In this document: positions 1-10,259 of the stretch, in pieces
How positions within the stretch are numbered: the stretch's first letter is position 1
Layout of the letters: each line of letters begins with the position of its first letter
From: Porphyra umbilicalis
Taxonomy: Eukaryota; Rhodophyta; Bangiophyceae; Bangiales; Bangiaceae
Reading direction: 5' to 3'
Assembly: GCA_002049455.2 (NCBI GenBank)
Contig: KV918786.1
Coordinates: 62,001-126,000, forward strand
DNA: 64,000 nucleotides
Position numbers and translations under genes: made by a program
The notes under the pieces: generated by a model
Database searches by the model: none
What the model was told of the DNA's origin: nothing
Seen by the model: the letters and a program-made list of their open reading frames with translations, nothing else

Positions 1-7
1 CACACGC

Positions 8-8
8 G

Positions 9-40
<32 letters not shown>
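8..40. repeat. (GCC)n microsatellite
   Basis: About eleven GCC/CCG triplets in a row close to the left edge of the window. It lies downstream of the MIA40 gene and codes for nothing I can recognise. Such triplet runs recur throughout the GC-rich islands, both in genes (poly-Ala, poly-Gly, poly-Pro) and between them. Confidence 0.9.
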
Positions 41-41
<1 letters not shown>

Positions 42-170
42 TGCTGTGCGGACGCCCCACCCCCACGCCGCCTCTGCCGACGGCGCTCCCCACCAAGGGC
101 GGGGTCCCCCCCACCGGCCCAAGCCCTCGTGTGCCGCCCGGTCCCACACGCCTCCCCCCCGTGTCCGCGC

Positions 171-786
171 CTAGGCCCCTTTTCCGCCACCGACGATGCG
201 AGGGCCACGTCTGGAGCGCCCCCCCCCCCCCCCCCCCCCCTCCACCGGCGCGGGCGCCACCCCCCCCCCCGACGTTGCGCCAGCGGCGCCCGCGCCCGCC
301 GCGTCGGCGGCCGCCGCCTCCTCCTCCTCGTCCTCCCCATACACCTCTGGGTGCGCCACAACACAGCTGTGCATGGCGGAAAAGGCGGTGACGCACTCCT
401 CCCCCGCGGCTCGGATTCCGACTCGAGGAAGCAGCGGTAGGCGGTGAGGAAGGCGGTGCCACAGGGGCCCTCCCGCATCGCGTCAATGCACGGGCAGTCG
501 AGCGCCTCGTCGACGGCGCGCGCTTTGGCGTCGGCGGCCGACTCGCCGGGGCGGGGGGTGATGTCGAGGCCCGCGGGGGGGCGGGGGGGCGCCGCCCCCG
601 CCGCCGCCGCCGCCGCCGGCAGCCGAGGCGGGCGCCGCGTCATCGTCAGGCGCCGCAACGGTGGCAGAGGGGGCGCCGACCGGCTCGGACGGGGGCGGCG
701 GCGGCGGGAGCATTTCGCCCACGTCGCTCGATGGCGCCGCGCGGGGCTCCATGGGGGGGGGGGGGGCGTCGCCCCCGCCGCCGCTG

Positions 787-827
<41 letters not shown>

Positions 828-959
828 AGCCGCGGCGGGCGCCGCGTCATCGTCAGGCGCCGCAACGGTGGCAGAGGGGGCGCCGACCGGCTCGGACGGG
901 GGCGGAGGCGGCGGGAGCATTTCGCCCACGTCGCTCGACGGCGCCGCGCGGGGCTCCAT
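171..959 (-). CDS. MIA40: MIA40/CHCHD4-type disulfide relay protein (frameshifted)
   Basis: Intermembrane-space oxidoreductase that oxidises and traps cysteine-motif proteins entering mitochondria (family knowledge). The minus strand shows the family signature in order: a redox CPC motif (in DCPCIDAM), then C-GTAFLTAYR-C and C-VTAFSAMHS-C, both exact CX9C spacings, followed by HPEVYGEDEEEE and a Gly-rich tail ending at 171. The CPC and first CX9C are in one frame and the second CX9C in another; the shift falls at the five-C run at 401-405. A second shift is needed in the C/G runs around 562-590 to join the Pro/Ala/Gly-rich N-terminus. The start at 959 (MEPRAAPSSD) is a choice: an upstream ATG at 1214 is also in frame. 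Poly-C at 219-240 encodes part of the Gly tail. Whether the shifts are real or sequencing errors cannot be told here; the family assignment is firm. Confidence 0.82.
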
Positions 960-961
960 GG
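616..961. repeat. In-frame direct duplication, period 207 bp
   Basis: Two copies of roughly 139 bp (616-754 and 823-961) lie 207 bp apart, which is exactly 69 codons. On the minus strand each copy encodes the same block, beginning MEPRAAPSSDVGEM and ending DDDAAPA(S/A)AAGG, inside the variable N-terminus of the MIA40-like protein. The copies are nearly identical, so the duplication is recent. It lies outside the catalytic CPC/CX9C core. Confidence 0.85.
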
Positions 962-1214
962 GGACCGGGACGGCGGGGGAGGACCGCGGTCGGCGGGGCG
1001 GCGGCGCGGCGGCCCAGGGCGCCGAGCACAGGCAGGCGACGCAAGGATAAAGGGGGGGAAGAAGGGTGCAGACCGGGCGGGTGACCAGCGGGCACAGGGA
1101 GGTGGTCCCGCGTGGGCGCGCGCGTGCGGCGGCGGGGAAAGCGGGGGCGGCCGTCGGCGGGGAAGGCGGGGGCGGCCGTCGGCGGGGAAAAGAGGCAATG
1201 GCGCACGCGCACAC

Positions 1215-1713
1215 GCCGCGGGGCGGCTACATTACCGCGGCGGAGGCGCTGGAAGCGACCGGCGTGGATGGCGCCGACCGGCGGCGCGGGCCGCGCACGG
1301 ATCGGTGCAATCCGCGGATCGCGCAACCAAGTGGCACCCAAAAGTGGTCCTGAACTGAAGGCACGTTCGCGCAAATACCCTGGTCCGAACTGGCTGCGCT
1401 ATTTGACACGCTCACAGCCAATAAATACACAGCGCCCATGTCGAAGCTTCGACTTCGAAGGAGCACACCTGCCACCTGTGGTCGAGACAGACCTCAAGGC
1501 CAGGGAATTGTGCCTTGATCCGCGCAACTCGCGCCCGCCTCGCACGCGCAGGGCAGCTGCTTCCCCGTGGCGGCCAGCGCTGGCCGCGCTGCAGCGCGGT
1601 CGTGCGCCCCGCGTACACCCGCCCCGGCCAAGAGGTCAGCGGCGCTCTGCCCATACGGCTCCCGGCTGGGCTCCCCACCCCCCCCGCCTGCTGCTTGCCG
1701 CCCTGCCCCCACC
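1215..1713. promoter_or_regulatory. Shared intergenic region between two divergent genes
   Basis: This roughly 500-bp stretch separates the minus-strand MIA40 gene from the plus-strand copper ATPase and should contain both promoters. The part around 1340-1500 is clearly less GC-rich than its surroundings. It contains a perfect 12-bp palindrome TCGAAGCTTCGA at 1441-1452, immediately followed by the palindrome CTTCGAAG at 1453-1460. These could be protein-binding sites; I know of no named factor for them. No classical TATA box is obvious. Confidence 0.4.
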
Positions 1714-2941
1714 ATGGATGTGCCAACGGCGGCGTGGGCGCTGCCACTGTGCCCACTGCCGCGCCGCGGCGTCGGCCACGTCGGCGCGCGCCCCCCCACC
1801 CGCCGCGCTGCGCGGCGGGCGCCCCCCCCCCCCCCCCACCGGCGGCCGCGGGTGCCCCCCCCCCCCCGGCCACTCCACGTTGTGACGGCGGCGGCATCGG
1901 CGGCCGCAGCCGCGCCTTCCCCCCCCCCCGACGGCGCCACCCTGTCGCTGCGCGTCTCCCACCTGCGCTGCGCCGCGTGCGCGTCGTCGGCGGAGCGCGC
2001 CATCCTCGGGGCGGCCCCCCCCGGGGCGGTCGCCGCTGCCTCCGTCTCGGCCGTAACGGGCTTGGCGGTCGTGCGCCTCGGCGCCGCCGCGCGGCGGGGT
2101 GCCGTCGCCGACGCGGTGGGCGCGGCGCTCGCCGCCGCGGGCTACCCGGCAGTCCCATGGGGCGAGGCGGACGGCCCCGCAGACGACGCTGGCGGTGGCG
2201 ACGCGGGGCGTGTCGCCGACGGGGATGGCGACGTGGCGCCGTCGGTGGGGGGGGTCGTCGCGCTTGTGGCACTCGCGGGCGTGGCGTTTGCAGCGTCGAC
2301 GGCCACGACGGTGGGGTGTTGTGGCGGCGCCGCCGCCGCCCTTGCGGGTGGTGGCGGCACCGCGTCGGCAACGGCGGCGGCGGCGGCGGCGGCGGCGGCT
2401 CGCCGCCCCCCCCCCCTGGGCCACCCCCACCGCGGCCGCGGCCGCCGCCGTCGCCTTCCTCGGCCCCGCCCGGCGCCTCCTCGCCGACGGCCTGCACGCG
2501 CTCCTCGTACGGCGGCGGCCGACAATGGATAGCCTCGTCGCGCTGTCGGCGGGCGTCGGCGTCGCCGCGTCGGCCGTCGGGGCGGTCACGGGCGCCTTTC
2601 CGCCCTTTTTTCACGAGCCGCTCGCGACGCTCGCGGTCGTCGCGGGCGGGCGGGCGGTCGAGGCGCGCCTCCGCCGCCGCGCGGCGGCGGCGACCGACGC
2701 GCTGGCGGCGGTGCAGCCGGCGTCGGCGTTGCGGGCGGGGGGGGGGGGGGGGGGGGAGTACACCCCCGTCGCAGCCGCCGCCATTGCCGCGGGCGACGCG
2801 CTGCTCGTGCCGGCGGGCGCGCGCGTGCCCGTCGATGGGGTGGCGACGGCGCCGCACCGGGGCGGGGGCGGCGGTGACGCGGCGGCACCCCCGCCGACGC
2901 CGCCACCGCCGCCACCCCCGACGGTCGGCGGCGCGGTCGAC

Positions 2942-2983
<42 letters not shown>

Positions 2984-4762
2984 GCGGCGGCGCCACCGCC
3001 ACCGCTCGGCTGGGTCGACACGTCGGCCGTGACGGGGGAGGCGGCGCCGCGCCCCGTCTTTGCCGGCACCCCCCTCGCGTCTGGCTACCTCCTCCCCCCC
3101 GCCGGGGGCTCCCTCACCATGACCGCCACCGCCACCGCCGCGTCGTCGACCGTCGCGCGCGTGCGGCGGGCGGTCGCCCTCGCGTCTGCCGGCCGCAAGG
3201 CGCGCGTGCACCGCCTCGCCGACGCGGCCGCCGCGCGGCTCACGTGGGCGGTGCTCGGCGCCGCCGCCGCGACGCTCGCCGCCTGGTCGTGCGTGCCGCC
3301 GCTCGCGCGGCTTGGCGCCGCGCGGCTTGGCGCCGCGGCGCACTGGCGCCTCGCCGCCGCCGTCGCCGCCGCCGCGTGCCCGTGCGCCATGGGCCTCGCG
3401 GTGCCGCTGGCGCTGGCCGTGGCGGCGGGGTCGGCGGCGACGCAGGGGATCCTGTACGCCGACGCGGCGGCGCTCGAAGGCGCGGGGGGGGTCACCGCCA
3501 TCGCCCTCGACAAGACGGGCACGCTGAGTGCGCCGGCGGGGGTGGTCGCCGCCGCCTCGACGGTGGCCACGGGTGGCGGCAGCGGCGACGGCGGCGGCGG
3601 TGGCGGCGGGGACGCGGGCACGGCGACGCGGCTGCCGCTCGGCTTGACGCCGGGCGACGCGGGGGGGGTGTTGCAAGTCGCCGCGGCGGTGGAGCGCCAC
3701 GCGGCGCACCCGCTCGGCGGCGCCATTGTGCGGGCGGCCGACGCGGCCGCCGCGGGCGCGGCGGCGGGCGGCGACGGCTGGGCCGTCACCGCCCCGCGCG
3801 TGACGGTCGGGTCGGGGGTGTCCGCGACGGTGCGGCGGCGCGGCGGCGGCGGCGTCGACGGCGGCGCCGACGGGGACGGCGTCACCGTGGCCGTCGGCTC
3901 CTTGCCGTGGCTCGCCGCCACGTACGGGGTGGGCGGCCCGCCCGCCGCGTCGGCGGCGCTGCCCGGCGACGGGGGCGCCGGCGCCGCGCCCGCCGCGGTC
4001 GTCGGCGTGTATGTCGCTGGCATTGGCCTCGCGGGCACCCTCACCGTCGGCTCGACGCTGCTGCCGGGGGCGGCGGCGGGGGTGGCCCGCCTGCGCGCCC
4101 TCCCGGGCGTCACGACCGTGGCGGTGCTGTCGGGTGATGGGCCGGCGGCGACGGCGGCGGCGGCCGCCGCCGTGGGCATTGTCGACGGCGTCGGCGGGGG
4201 GGTCGTGCGGGGGGGGTTGAGCCCGCTCGCCAAAGTGGCCGCCGTCCGCGCGTTGCAGCGCGGCGCCGTGCCGCCGCCGTCGGGGGGCGACGGCGCCAAA
4301 ACTGGCGACGACGACGCCGTCGGGAACCTGCCCCCACCCAACTCGGACGGCGGCCAGCGGGTGCGCGTCGCCATGGTCGGCGACGGCGTCAATGATGCGC
4401 CCGCCCTCGCCGCCGCCGACGTGTCGGTGGCCGTCCGCGACGGGGCGGGCGGCGCGGCGGCGGCGGCGGCGACCGTCACGGTCGCGTCGGGCGACTTGGC
4501 CCTCGTCGCCGTTGCGCTGTCGACGGGCGGCGCGGCGCGGCAGACGGCGGCGGCCAACCTGCGCTGGGCGGCCGCGTACAATGCGGTGGCGCTGCCGCTG
4601 GCGGCGGGGCTGCTGCTGCCGTGGGGGGTGGTGCTGCCGCCGTCGGCGGCGGCGGCGGCCATGGCCGCCTCGTCGGTGGGCGTCGTGGCCAACGCGCTGT
4701 GGCTCGGGCGGCGGTTGGAGGCGGCGCGGCGGGCGCGGCTGGCGGGGGGGGGGGGGGGGTGA
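1714..4762 (+). CDS. Copper-transporting P1B-type ATPase, probably plastid (PAA/HMA type)
   Basis: ATP-driven copper(I) export or organelle-import pump. Order along the roughly 1,015-residue product: basic Arg/Ala-rich leader (transit-peptide-like), one HMA domain with the metal site CAAC (residue about 85), first membrane helices, TGEA actuator motif (about 439; TGES in most relatives), the CPC metal-transport motif (about 554), phosphorylation site DKTGT (about 598), the P1B-specific HP motif in AAHPLGG (about 664), the hinge GDGVNDAP (about 889) and two final membrane helices. Every catalytic motif is present. The start at 1714 has a strong CCCACCATGG context; an ATG at 1567 is in frame upstream. 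The N-terminal part reads in one frame and everything after the 11-C run at 2406-2416 in the next, so one indel there is required. The actuator domain contains a poly-Ala run from (GCG)n at 2941-2990. Confidence 0.88.
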
Positions 4763-5133
4763 GGGGTGAGGGGTGTCGGTGCTGCCGCCGCCGTCCGGCG
4801 GTGGGGTGTGAGTCGGCGTGCGGCCGACCGCCGGGTTGGCACGGCGCGCCTGACGCATCCATACACACCTTGTACGGCCGCTTGACGGCGGGGGGCGAAG
4901 GGCAGGAAGTCGATACCCAAGCGTCGTCGACGGCCGCCAGACGGCCCGCTCGACGCGGCGAGTCCCGGATCTCCAAGCGCATCCTACTCATACAGCCGCC
5001 TCACGCGTGGGCGTTGCCCGAGCCCTGCTTTGCTTGCCCACACCACCATTCTCTGGCCCAATCCCCGCCAATATACGGAGACAAGAGGCTGCCGCCCGTG
5101 CCGCCCACACGCCCCCGCCCGCCCGCACGCCCC
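4763..5133. other. Intergenic, no gene seen
   Basis: This region follows the stop codon of the copper ATPase and should contain its 3' UTR and polyadenylation signal. It is less GC-rich than the flanking genes. I see no coding pattern, repeat or RNA gene. Confidence 0.4.
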
Positions 5134-5584
5134 TCACGCCGCCGGTCCGCGGCCGACGGCGAGCAACACCTCGGCCTCCTCCCCACCCCCCCGCCCCCCG
5201 GCGCTCCACGGACCGCCCGCGGTCGCGGCGGGGCCGCCCCCCCGCGGCGGCGGCCGACGACCCCCCCACCGCCACCCCAGGCGCGGCACCGCCGGCGCCG
5301 GCACCACCACCACCACCCGCCGAAAAGGGCGGCGGCCCCGCCGCCGCTGCGGCGCGGCGCCCCCCCCCCCCCCCCCCCCCGTGGCGGCAGCGACCGCCGC
5401 CGCGCCCAGCCGCCGCTTCCAAAACTCCACCACCGCGCACGCGGCGCAGCCGAGCAGCGGAAACGTGCCCGGCGCGACGAGGAGGAAGAAGAGCACCCAC
5501 TCCACCGCCTCAATGCTGTGCGTGACGCGGGGGTGGCGGCCCCGCCACGTGGGGGGAGGGCGCGTCAAGGGCACGGGCGACGGT

Positions 5585-5624
<40 letters not shown>

Positions 5625-6459
5625 ATGGTGCCGCCGGTGCCCCCGCCGCCGCCGCCGCCGTCGGCGGCGTGGCGTCAGAGGTGCCCGTGACGGCCGCCGC
5701 CGGCGCGTCGGCCGGCTGCGACGGGGGTGGTGCGGGCACCCGCGGCGGCGGGGATGCTGCGGGCGCCGCCTTCGCCGCCGGCGCGGCCACGGCGGCAGAC
5801 GCCCGCGCGCGGCCGCGCGGCGCGCTCTTGGCCGCCGCCGCCGCCGCCGCCGCCGCCGCTGCGGCCGCCGGGGTGGCGGTGGCGGCGGCAGGCGACCGAT
5901 GGGGGGGGACTGGCGGTACCGCCGCCGCCGTCGCCACCGCCGCTGGCGCAACGGGCGCGGCGGCCGCTGGGCCGCCAGCCGCTGCCGCCGCCACGGCCGC
6001 GGCGGCGGCAGCGGCAGCGACCGCCACGGCCGGCACGACGGTGCCGCGCCGCCGCCGGCGGCGGCGCGGCCGCCGCGGGGGGCCCCGCGGCCGACGACAC
6101 CCGGCCACGGGGAGCGCCTCCATGGGCGGGGGGAGGGGGGGGAGCAGCCGAGCGCACCGCCGCCACAGACGCTGGCCGCGGCGCGGCGGTCGGTCGGCCG
6201 CCCGTCGACGCGCCGCGGCCGCCGCCGGCGGGGGGTGCCGCGCGCCCGCGGCGGCGCGGCGGTCGGCCGCGCGTCGGTGTCCGCCCCCGACCCGTCACGC
6301 GGCCGTCGGCGGCGACGCGGGGGCCGGCGGGGGCCGCGGCGGGGGCTCGGTCTTACGTCGGTCCACCCGGCGGCACCCCCCGCCCCCTCACCCCTCACCC
6401 CTCACCCCGCGCCCGTGCGGCGGCCGGCCGCGGCGGCGCGCCCCGTCCGACGCGCGTCG

Positions 6460-6497
<38 letters not shown>

Positions 6498-6959
6498 CGG
6501 CGGGGGGCGCGGAATTGGGGCGGCCGCCGCCGCCGCGGCCGCGGCGCCACGTGCGCGGGCGGGGGGGGGGAGGGGGGGCGGGCGGGCGGGGGGGTCGACC
6601 GCCGCCGCGGGCGCGCCGCGGCCAACGGGCGGCCGTTGGGGAAACGCCAGCGCAGGGGGGGGGGGGGGGACGCCCGGCGGGTGGCCAAGCCGTACGAGGA
6701 GCGGCTGCCCAGCGGGGGCGTCGCGTCGGCCGCCGCCGTGGCGGTCGCGGTCGGCCGGCCGGCGTGCCGCGCAGGCTGCGTCGCGGCCGGCGCGCCACGG
6801 TCGGGGCAGCGCAGAATTCAACGCGCGTCGGGGGGGCGGCAGCGAGCACGAACGCCCCCACCACGACCGCGCGGCGCCATCGCGTCGCTCGGGCGAATTG
6901 GTCTGCCGTCCCGCCGCCGCGGAATCGACCGGCGTCTGCCAATCAAACGTCGTCGTCAT
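5134..6959 (-). CDS. Unrecognised Ala/Pro-rich gene with one hydrophobic segment
   Basis: I do not recognise this gene. The best-supported pieces are on the minus strand: near the 5' end a frame beginning MTTTFDWQTP (6959) with the high third-position GC expected here, and near the 3' end a frame containing HSIEAVEWVLFFLLVAPGTF (about 5435-5530), which looks like one membrane helix followed by a basic stretch. Between them lie long poly-Ala and poly-Pro runs encoded by GCC/CGG triplets. The pieces are in different frames, so introns or homopolymer indels must intervene, and both ends are approximate. A low-complexity membrane or organelle protein is possible. Confidence 0.3.
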
Positions 6960-7201
6960 CCACGACAGTGTACGACACACAGCGGCTGCGAGGGCGGCAC
7001 GCGGCTCGGTGCCCGTGTCTTGCCTCGCCCGCCGACGGGCACGCGCGCGGCCGCCATCATCCCGGTTGCCATGCTCGCCCTTGTTGCCAGCCAGCCGCCG
7101 CCGGCTCACCCCGCCTCTCATTGTTGCGCGCCGCAGGCGGGTGCCCCCACCCGTCTCATCCCCGTGCGCGGTCGGCGCGCCGCCGCCCGCGTCCGCCACC
7201 A

Positions 7202-7866
7202 ATGTTCTGGGCGTTTGGACGGGGCCCGTCCCAGAGCCGTCGACCTTTTCGGCAGGCGGCGGTGCTCGCCGCCAGCCTCGGCCCCCCCTCGCGCCGGGTG
7301 CTAACGTGTGCGCTCCGCATCTCTCTCACATGGAGGGCGTTTGGGTGGGCGGGGTCCCTCCCCCCCGCCGCCCGCGGGGCCGCCCTCGCCGCCACGTTGG
7401 GCGGCTGTGGGTGGTGGGGCGTCGGCCGACCGGCCACACGCTTGCCGCAGCGGGTGCCCGTCGCCGCCACCCTCCCGGCGGACCGGGTGGTGCTGCGCCA
7501 GATGTCGGTAGGAGCGGCAGTTTGTGGCGGGGGTGGCCAACGGCGCCACGAAAGGCACGTGCAGGCGGACGCGGTCGGAGGGGACGCCTGGTGGCACGGG
7601 TCGTGGGCCCTGACGGCGCGGGAGTCTTTGGGGGCTTTGGCGCTGGGGAGCCGTCCCGCGGGCAGCGTTGGGAGGGGCGAGCGCGTCGGCGGGGGGCCGA
7701 CGGCTCTCAGCCGACGGGCCCCTACCCCGTCAGGCGCCCTCCCACCCCCCCTCCCACTCGCCGCCTGTCGGTGTTTGCCGCCGCCCTCACGCCTGTGGCC
7801 GCCCTCCCCCGCGCCGACGGCCGTAGCGCCGTCCTCTACGCGCTCGCCCCGTTCCGCTCCGTCTAG
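7202..7866 (+). CDS. Possible coding region, unrecognised
   Basis: The plus-strand frame from the ATG at 7202 (MFWAFGRGPSQSRR) shows high third-position GC to about 7510. A different frame, ending RSAVLYALAPFRSV at a TAG at 7864-7866, looks like a natural C-terminus. An intron or frameshift would have to join them. The opposite strand is also open across this region, so orientation is uncertain. No domain is recognised. Confidence 0.2.
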
Positions 7867-7932
7867 CCGCTCCCCCACGCGTTGGCTTTGCTCGTGCTTT
7901 GTGCAGCGCCCGGGGCGCACGCGGCGCATTGT

Positions 7933-7968
7933 CCCCCCGCCCCCGCGCGTCCCCCCGCCCCCGCGCGT
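7933..7968. repeat. 18-bp tandem duplication
   Basis: Two perfect adjacent copies of CCCCCCGCCCCCGCGCGT, followed by a third partial copy. They lie in C-rich sequence just downstream of the possible gene ending at 7866. Confidence 0.85.
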
Positions 7969-8296
7969 CTCCCCGCCCCTTTGTCTTTTCCCTCTGTCTG
8001 CCAGTACACACGCCCGCGCCGCCGCCGCCAACTGCCGTCGGTCCATGGTCGCCGCGCGGCCGGCGGCGGCATGGCGGCCCCATGCGGCGGACATGGCGGT
8101 GGCAAAGGCGGCAGCACACACACCCCGATCGTTGCCTGTATGGTCAGCGGCGGACCTTGCGGTGCCGTCGCACGAGGGGCGGCCGCCACGCGGACGGCTG
8201 CGCCGCATCGACGCGGGGGGGTCGCCTCTGCTGGCGCTACGGGTGTGCAACGGGCAAGAACAGGCGCCGTTTCCAGCGGCAGACCCCGCTCCTTGA

Positions 8297-8774
8297 TTCC
8301 CGGACCTGGAGCTCCCACGTGCACATCCGGTCGTCCGGTTGTGCCAGTTGCACGTCCAGAGCTCATGCCCGGCACATGACCCCTCCCTCCTCCACCCCCG
8401 CGTCCGGTTTGGCGGCCCATTCTCAGACGCCCGACCATCGGTCACCTCAGCGGCCCTCGGCTGCAGGGGCTAACGTCGAGTGGGGACGGCAAGTGGGTGT
8501 GGCCGCGGGCGGTGGCCCCCCCTGCTCCTTCACAAAAGAGGACGGCGGTGCTGGGAGGAGCGGGGCCGCTGTGAAAAGGCTCGAGATGTGAAGCGGCTGG
8601 GAGGCTGCTGCACTCCGGCAGGGGTGGGGGTGAAAGCAGTCGGACAATGCAATGGCTACGGCGATACGCGCGACCTAGACCGCCGCACTGTGCTACTCAC
8701 CACGCGGTGTTCGCGCACGCCCGACAACCGTCACGCACAGGCCACACTCGACGGCAGCCACGCGCGGGTACCCT
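8297..8774. other. Intergenic, no gene seen
   Basis: Mixed-composition DNA downstream of the zinc-finger gene, which runs on the minus strand. Short open frames exist on both strands, but none shows domain content or a consistent coding pattern. Confidence 0.35.
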
Positions 8775-9455
8775 TCATTTCTCCCTACCCTCCGGCAGCT
8801 TACCACTGCGGCCACCCTGGTCGCCCTTGTGCTTCATGCCGCGATGAACAAGCATGCCCGCCACCGTCGGAAACAGGACCCCGCACACCTCGCACCTCTT
8901 CAGCGCGTCGTGCGTCTCGTCAACATGACGTTGCAGCTCGTCGGCCGTGCCAAACGTCACCTCCTTGCCCACACACCAGCTGCACTTGTGTGGGCGCTCC
9001 ACATGAGGAACGTACTGCATGTGAGCTGACCATTTGTGACACGAGGAAAATCGCCGCCCGCACAGGTAGCACTTTCTTTGCGGCCCGCCGCTGCGATGCC
9101 GCCACAGCACGTGCCGGTTTAGGCCAGACAGGTCGAACAGCACGTCGCCACATTCGTTGCAGGTCCTTGGCTGGTATCTCGGTCCCCGGTCCTGGCCCTG
9201 ACGTCGGCCTGCAGCCGCCGGGGTGCGCTGCTGCGCTTTTGCCAGTGGCGCGTGGCCGGCCGCGCGTTCACAACGTTGCGCCGCCGTGTGCGCGGCAAAA
9301 GCACGCCCGATGGTCCGCAGCTCCGCCCGTGTCGCGTCTGCGGGGACGGCGTCGACGGCCGGCGGCGGACCGCGACGGGTGGCCGCGCGTCCGCGACGGC
9401 GTTCGACAGCGTTTCCGGTGGCGTCGACTCGTGAGCGTTGATGGGCCGCTTCTCA
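8775..9455 (-). CDS. C2H2 zinc-finger protein (5' end unresolved)
   Basis: Nucleic-acid-binding protein, probably nuclear. Four finger-like units follow each other on the minus strand: CNECGDVLF...HVLWRH, CYLCGRRFS...HMQYVPH, CSWCVGKEVTF...HVDETH and CEVCGVLFP...HRGMKH. Each has a C-X2-C pair and a closing H-X3-5-H, with the usual aromatic and leucine positions. The frame stays open upstream to a stop near 9455 without an ATG, so the true start must be an exon further upstream; a neighbouring frame (GANDGEDDASEGEK, about 9450-9500) looks like acidic protein and may be that exon. The protein ends shortly after the last finger, in a basic tail. I cannot assign it to a named factor. Confidence 0.7.
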
Positions 9456-10259
9456 CCCTCCGAAGCGTCGTCCTCGCCGTCATTGGCGCCGCGTCATCGA
9501 CGGTTGCTGTGGTGGTGGCCGCGTCCGCCACCGCCTGCACCGCCAGCCGCGTCCATGCCAGCCGTCGCCAAGAGGACGCTCGTTCACCAATGCTAGCCGC
9601 GGCCGGCCGGCCAGCCCGCCTATGGGTGTACAACAGCGGGCGGGAGACACTCGGACGAAAGGGGGGGTGTCGGGAAGGACGAGAGTTGTAGTAGAGCGAG
9701 CAGGAGTCCGCGGGCGTGTGCGACGCAGCGGTGGTGCCTGCAGCGCGTCACGCGCTCAGCCGGTGCGTTGTCGCCGGCGCGGGAGTGCCGCCGCTAGTAG
9801 CAGCTCGCATCACGAGAGTCAGAATTTGGCGACGGCGTGCCCACGCTGTCGCAGCGCGTGGGCGTCCCCCACGGCATTTTCCGCACCGCCGCCATGCCAC
9901 GCCAGCACCCGCCGGCACCCGCCGTTCAGACAGTGCGTGCTCCCAGTCGCGGGGGGTGGCGGAAAGCGGAAGCGACCGGCAGCTTCAAGCTGCCGAAGTT
10001 CGACACATCAGCAGTGCGGCTCAGAAGACGCCGGCCACCCAAACGGCCAGCGCCGGAGCTTCGGCGGTTGCCGGCGCACCGACCAGCGGCTGCAGGCAGC
10101 GGCGCCGTTGCGATTCGGGCCCTGTGCGTCCCAGACTCAGTGGCCCACGCACGAGCCGGAGGGTTGGCAGGAAGGCGCCGGCACGAGGCGCGGGCACCAA
10201 CACGATGCGGCACGCGCCCCTCAACGGCCGCGTCGCGGCGGCGCTGAGGACACAAGCCA
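9456..10259. other. GC-rich stretch, coding status unresolved
   Basis: This region probably contains the 5' exon(s) of the zinc-finger gene at its left end. Several overlapping open frames exist on both strands (for example plus-strand 9622-10395), but they read through into the terminal sequence of the transposable element starting at 10260, so at least that one is not a real gene. Confidence 0.3.

Noticed and set aside
1412-4858. A 1,148-codon open frame on the minus strand opposite the copper ATPase
   Set aside because: It is an Arg/Pro-rich shadow of the GC-only codons of the ATPase. The plus strand carries every P-type ATPase motif in order, so the antisense frame is accidental.
7156-8445. 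A 429-codon minus-strand frame
   Set aside because: Gly/Arg/Ala-rich with no domain or codon-position bias; it overlaps plus-strand frames with a better pattern. Not called.
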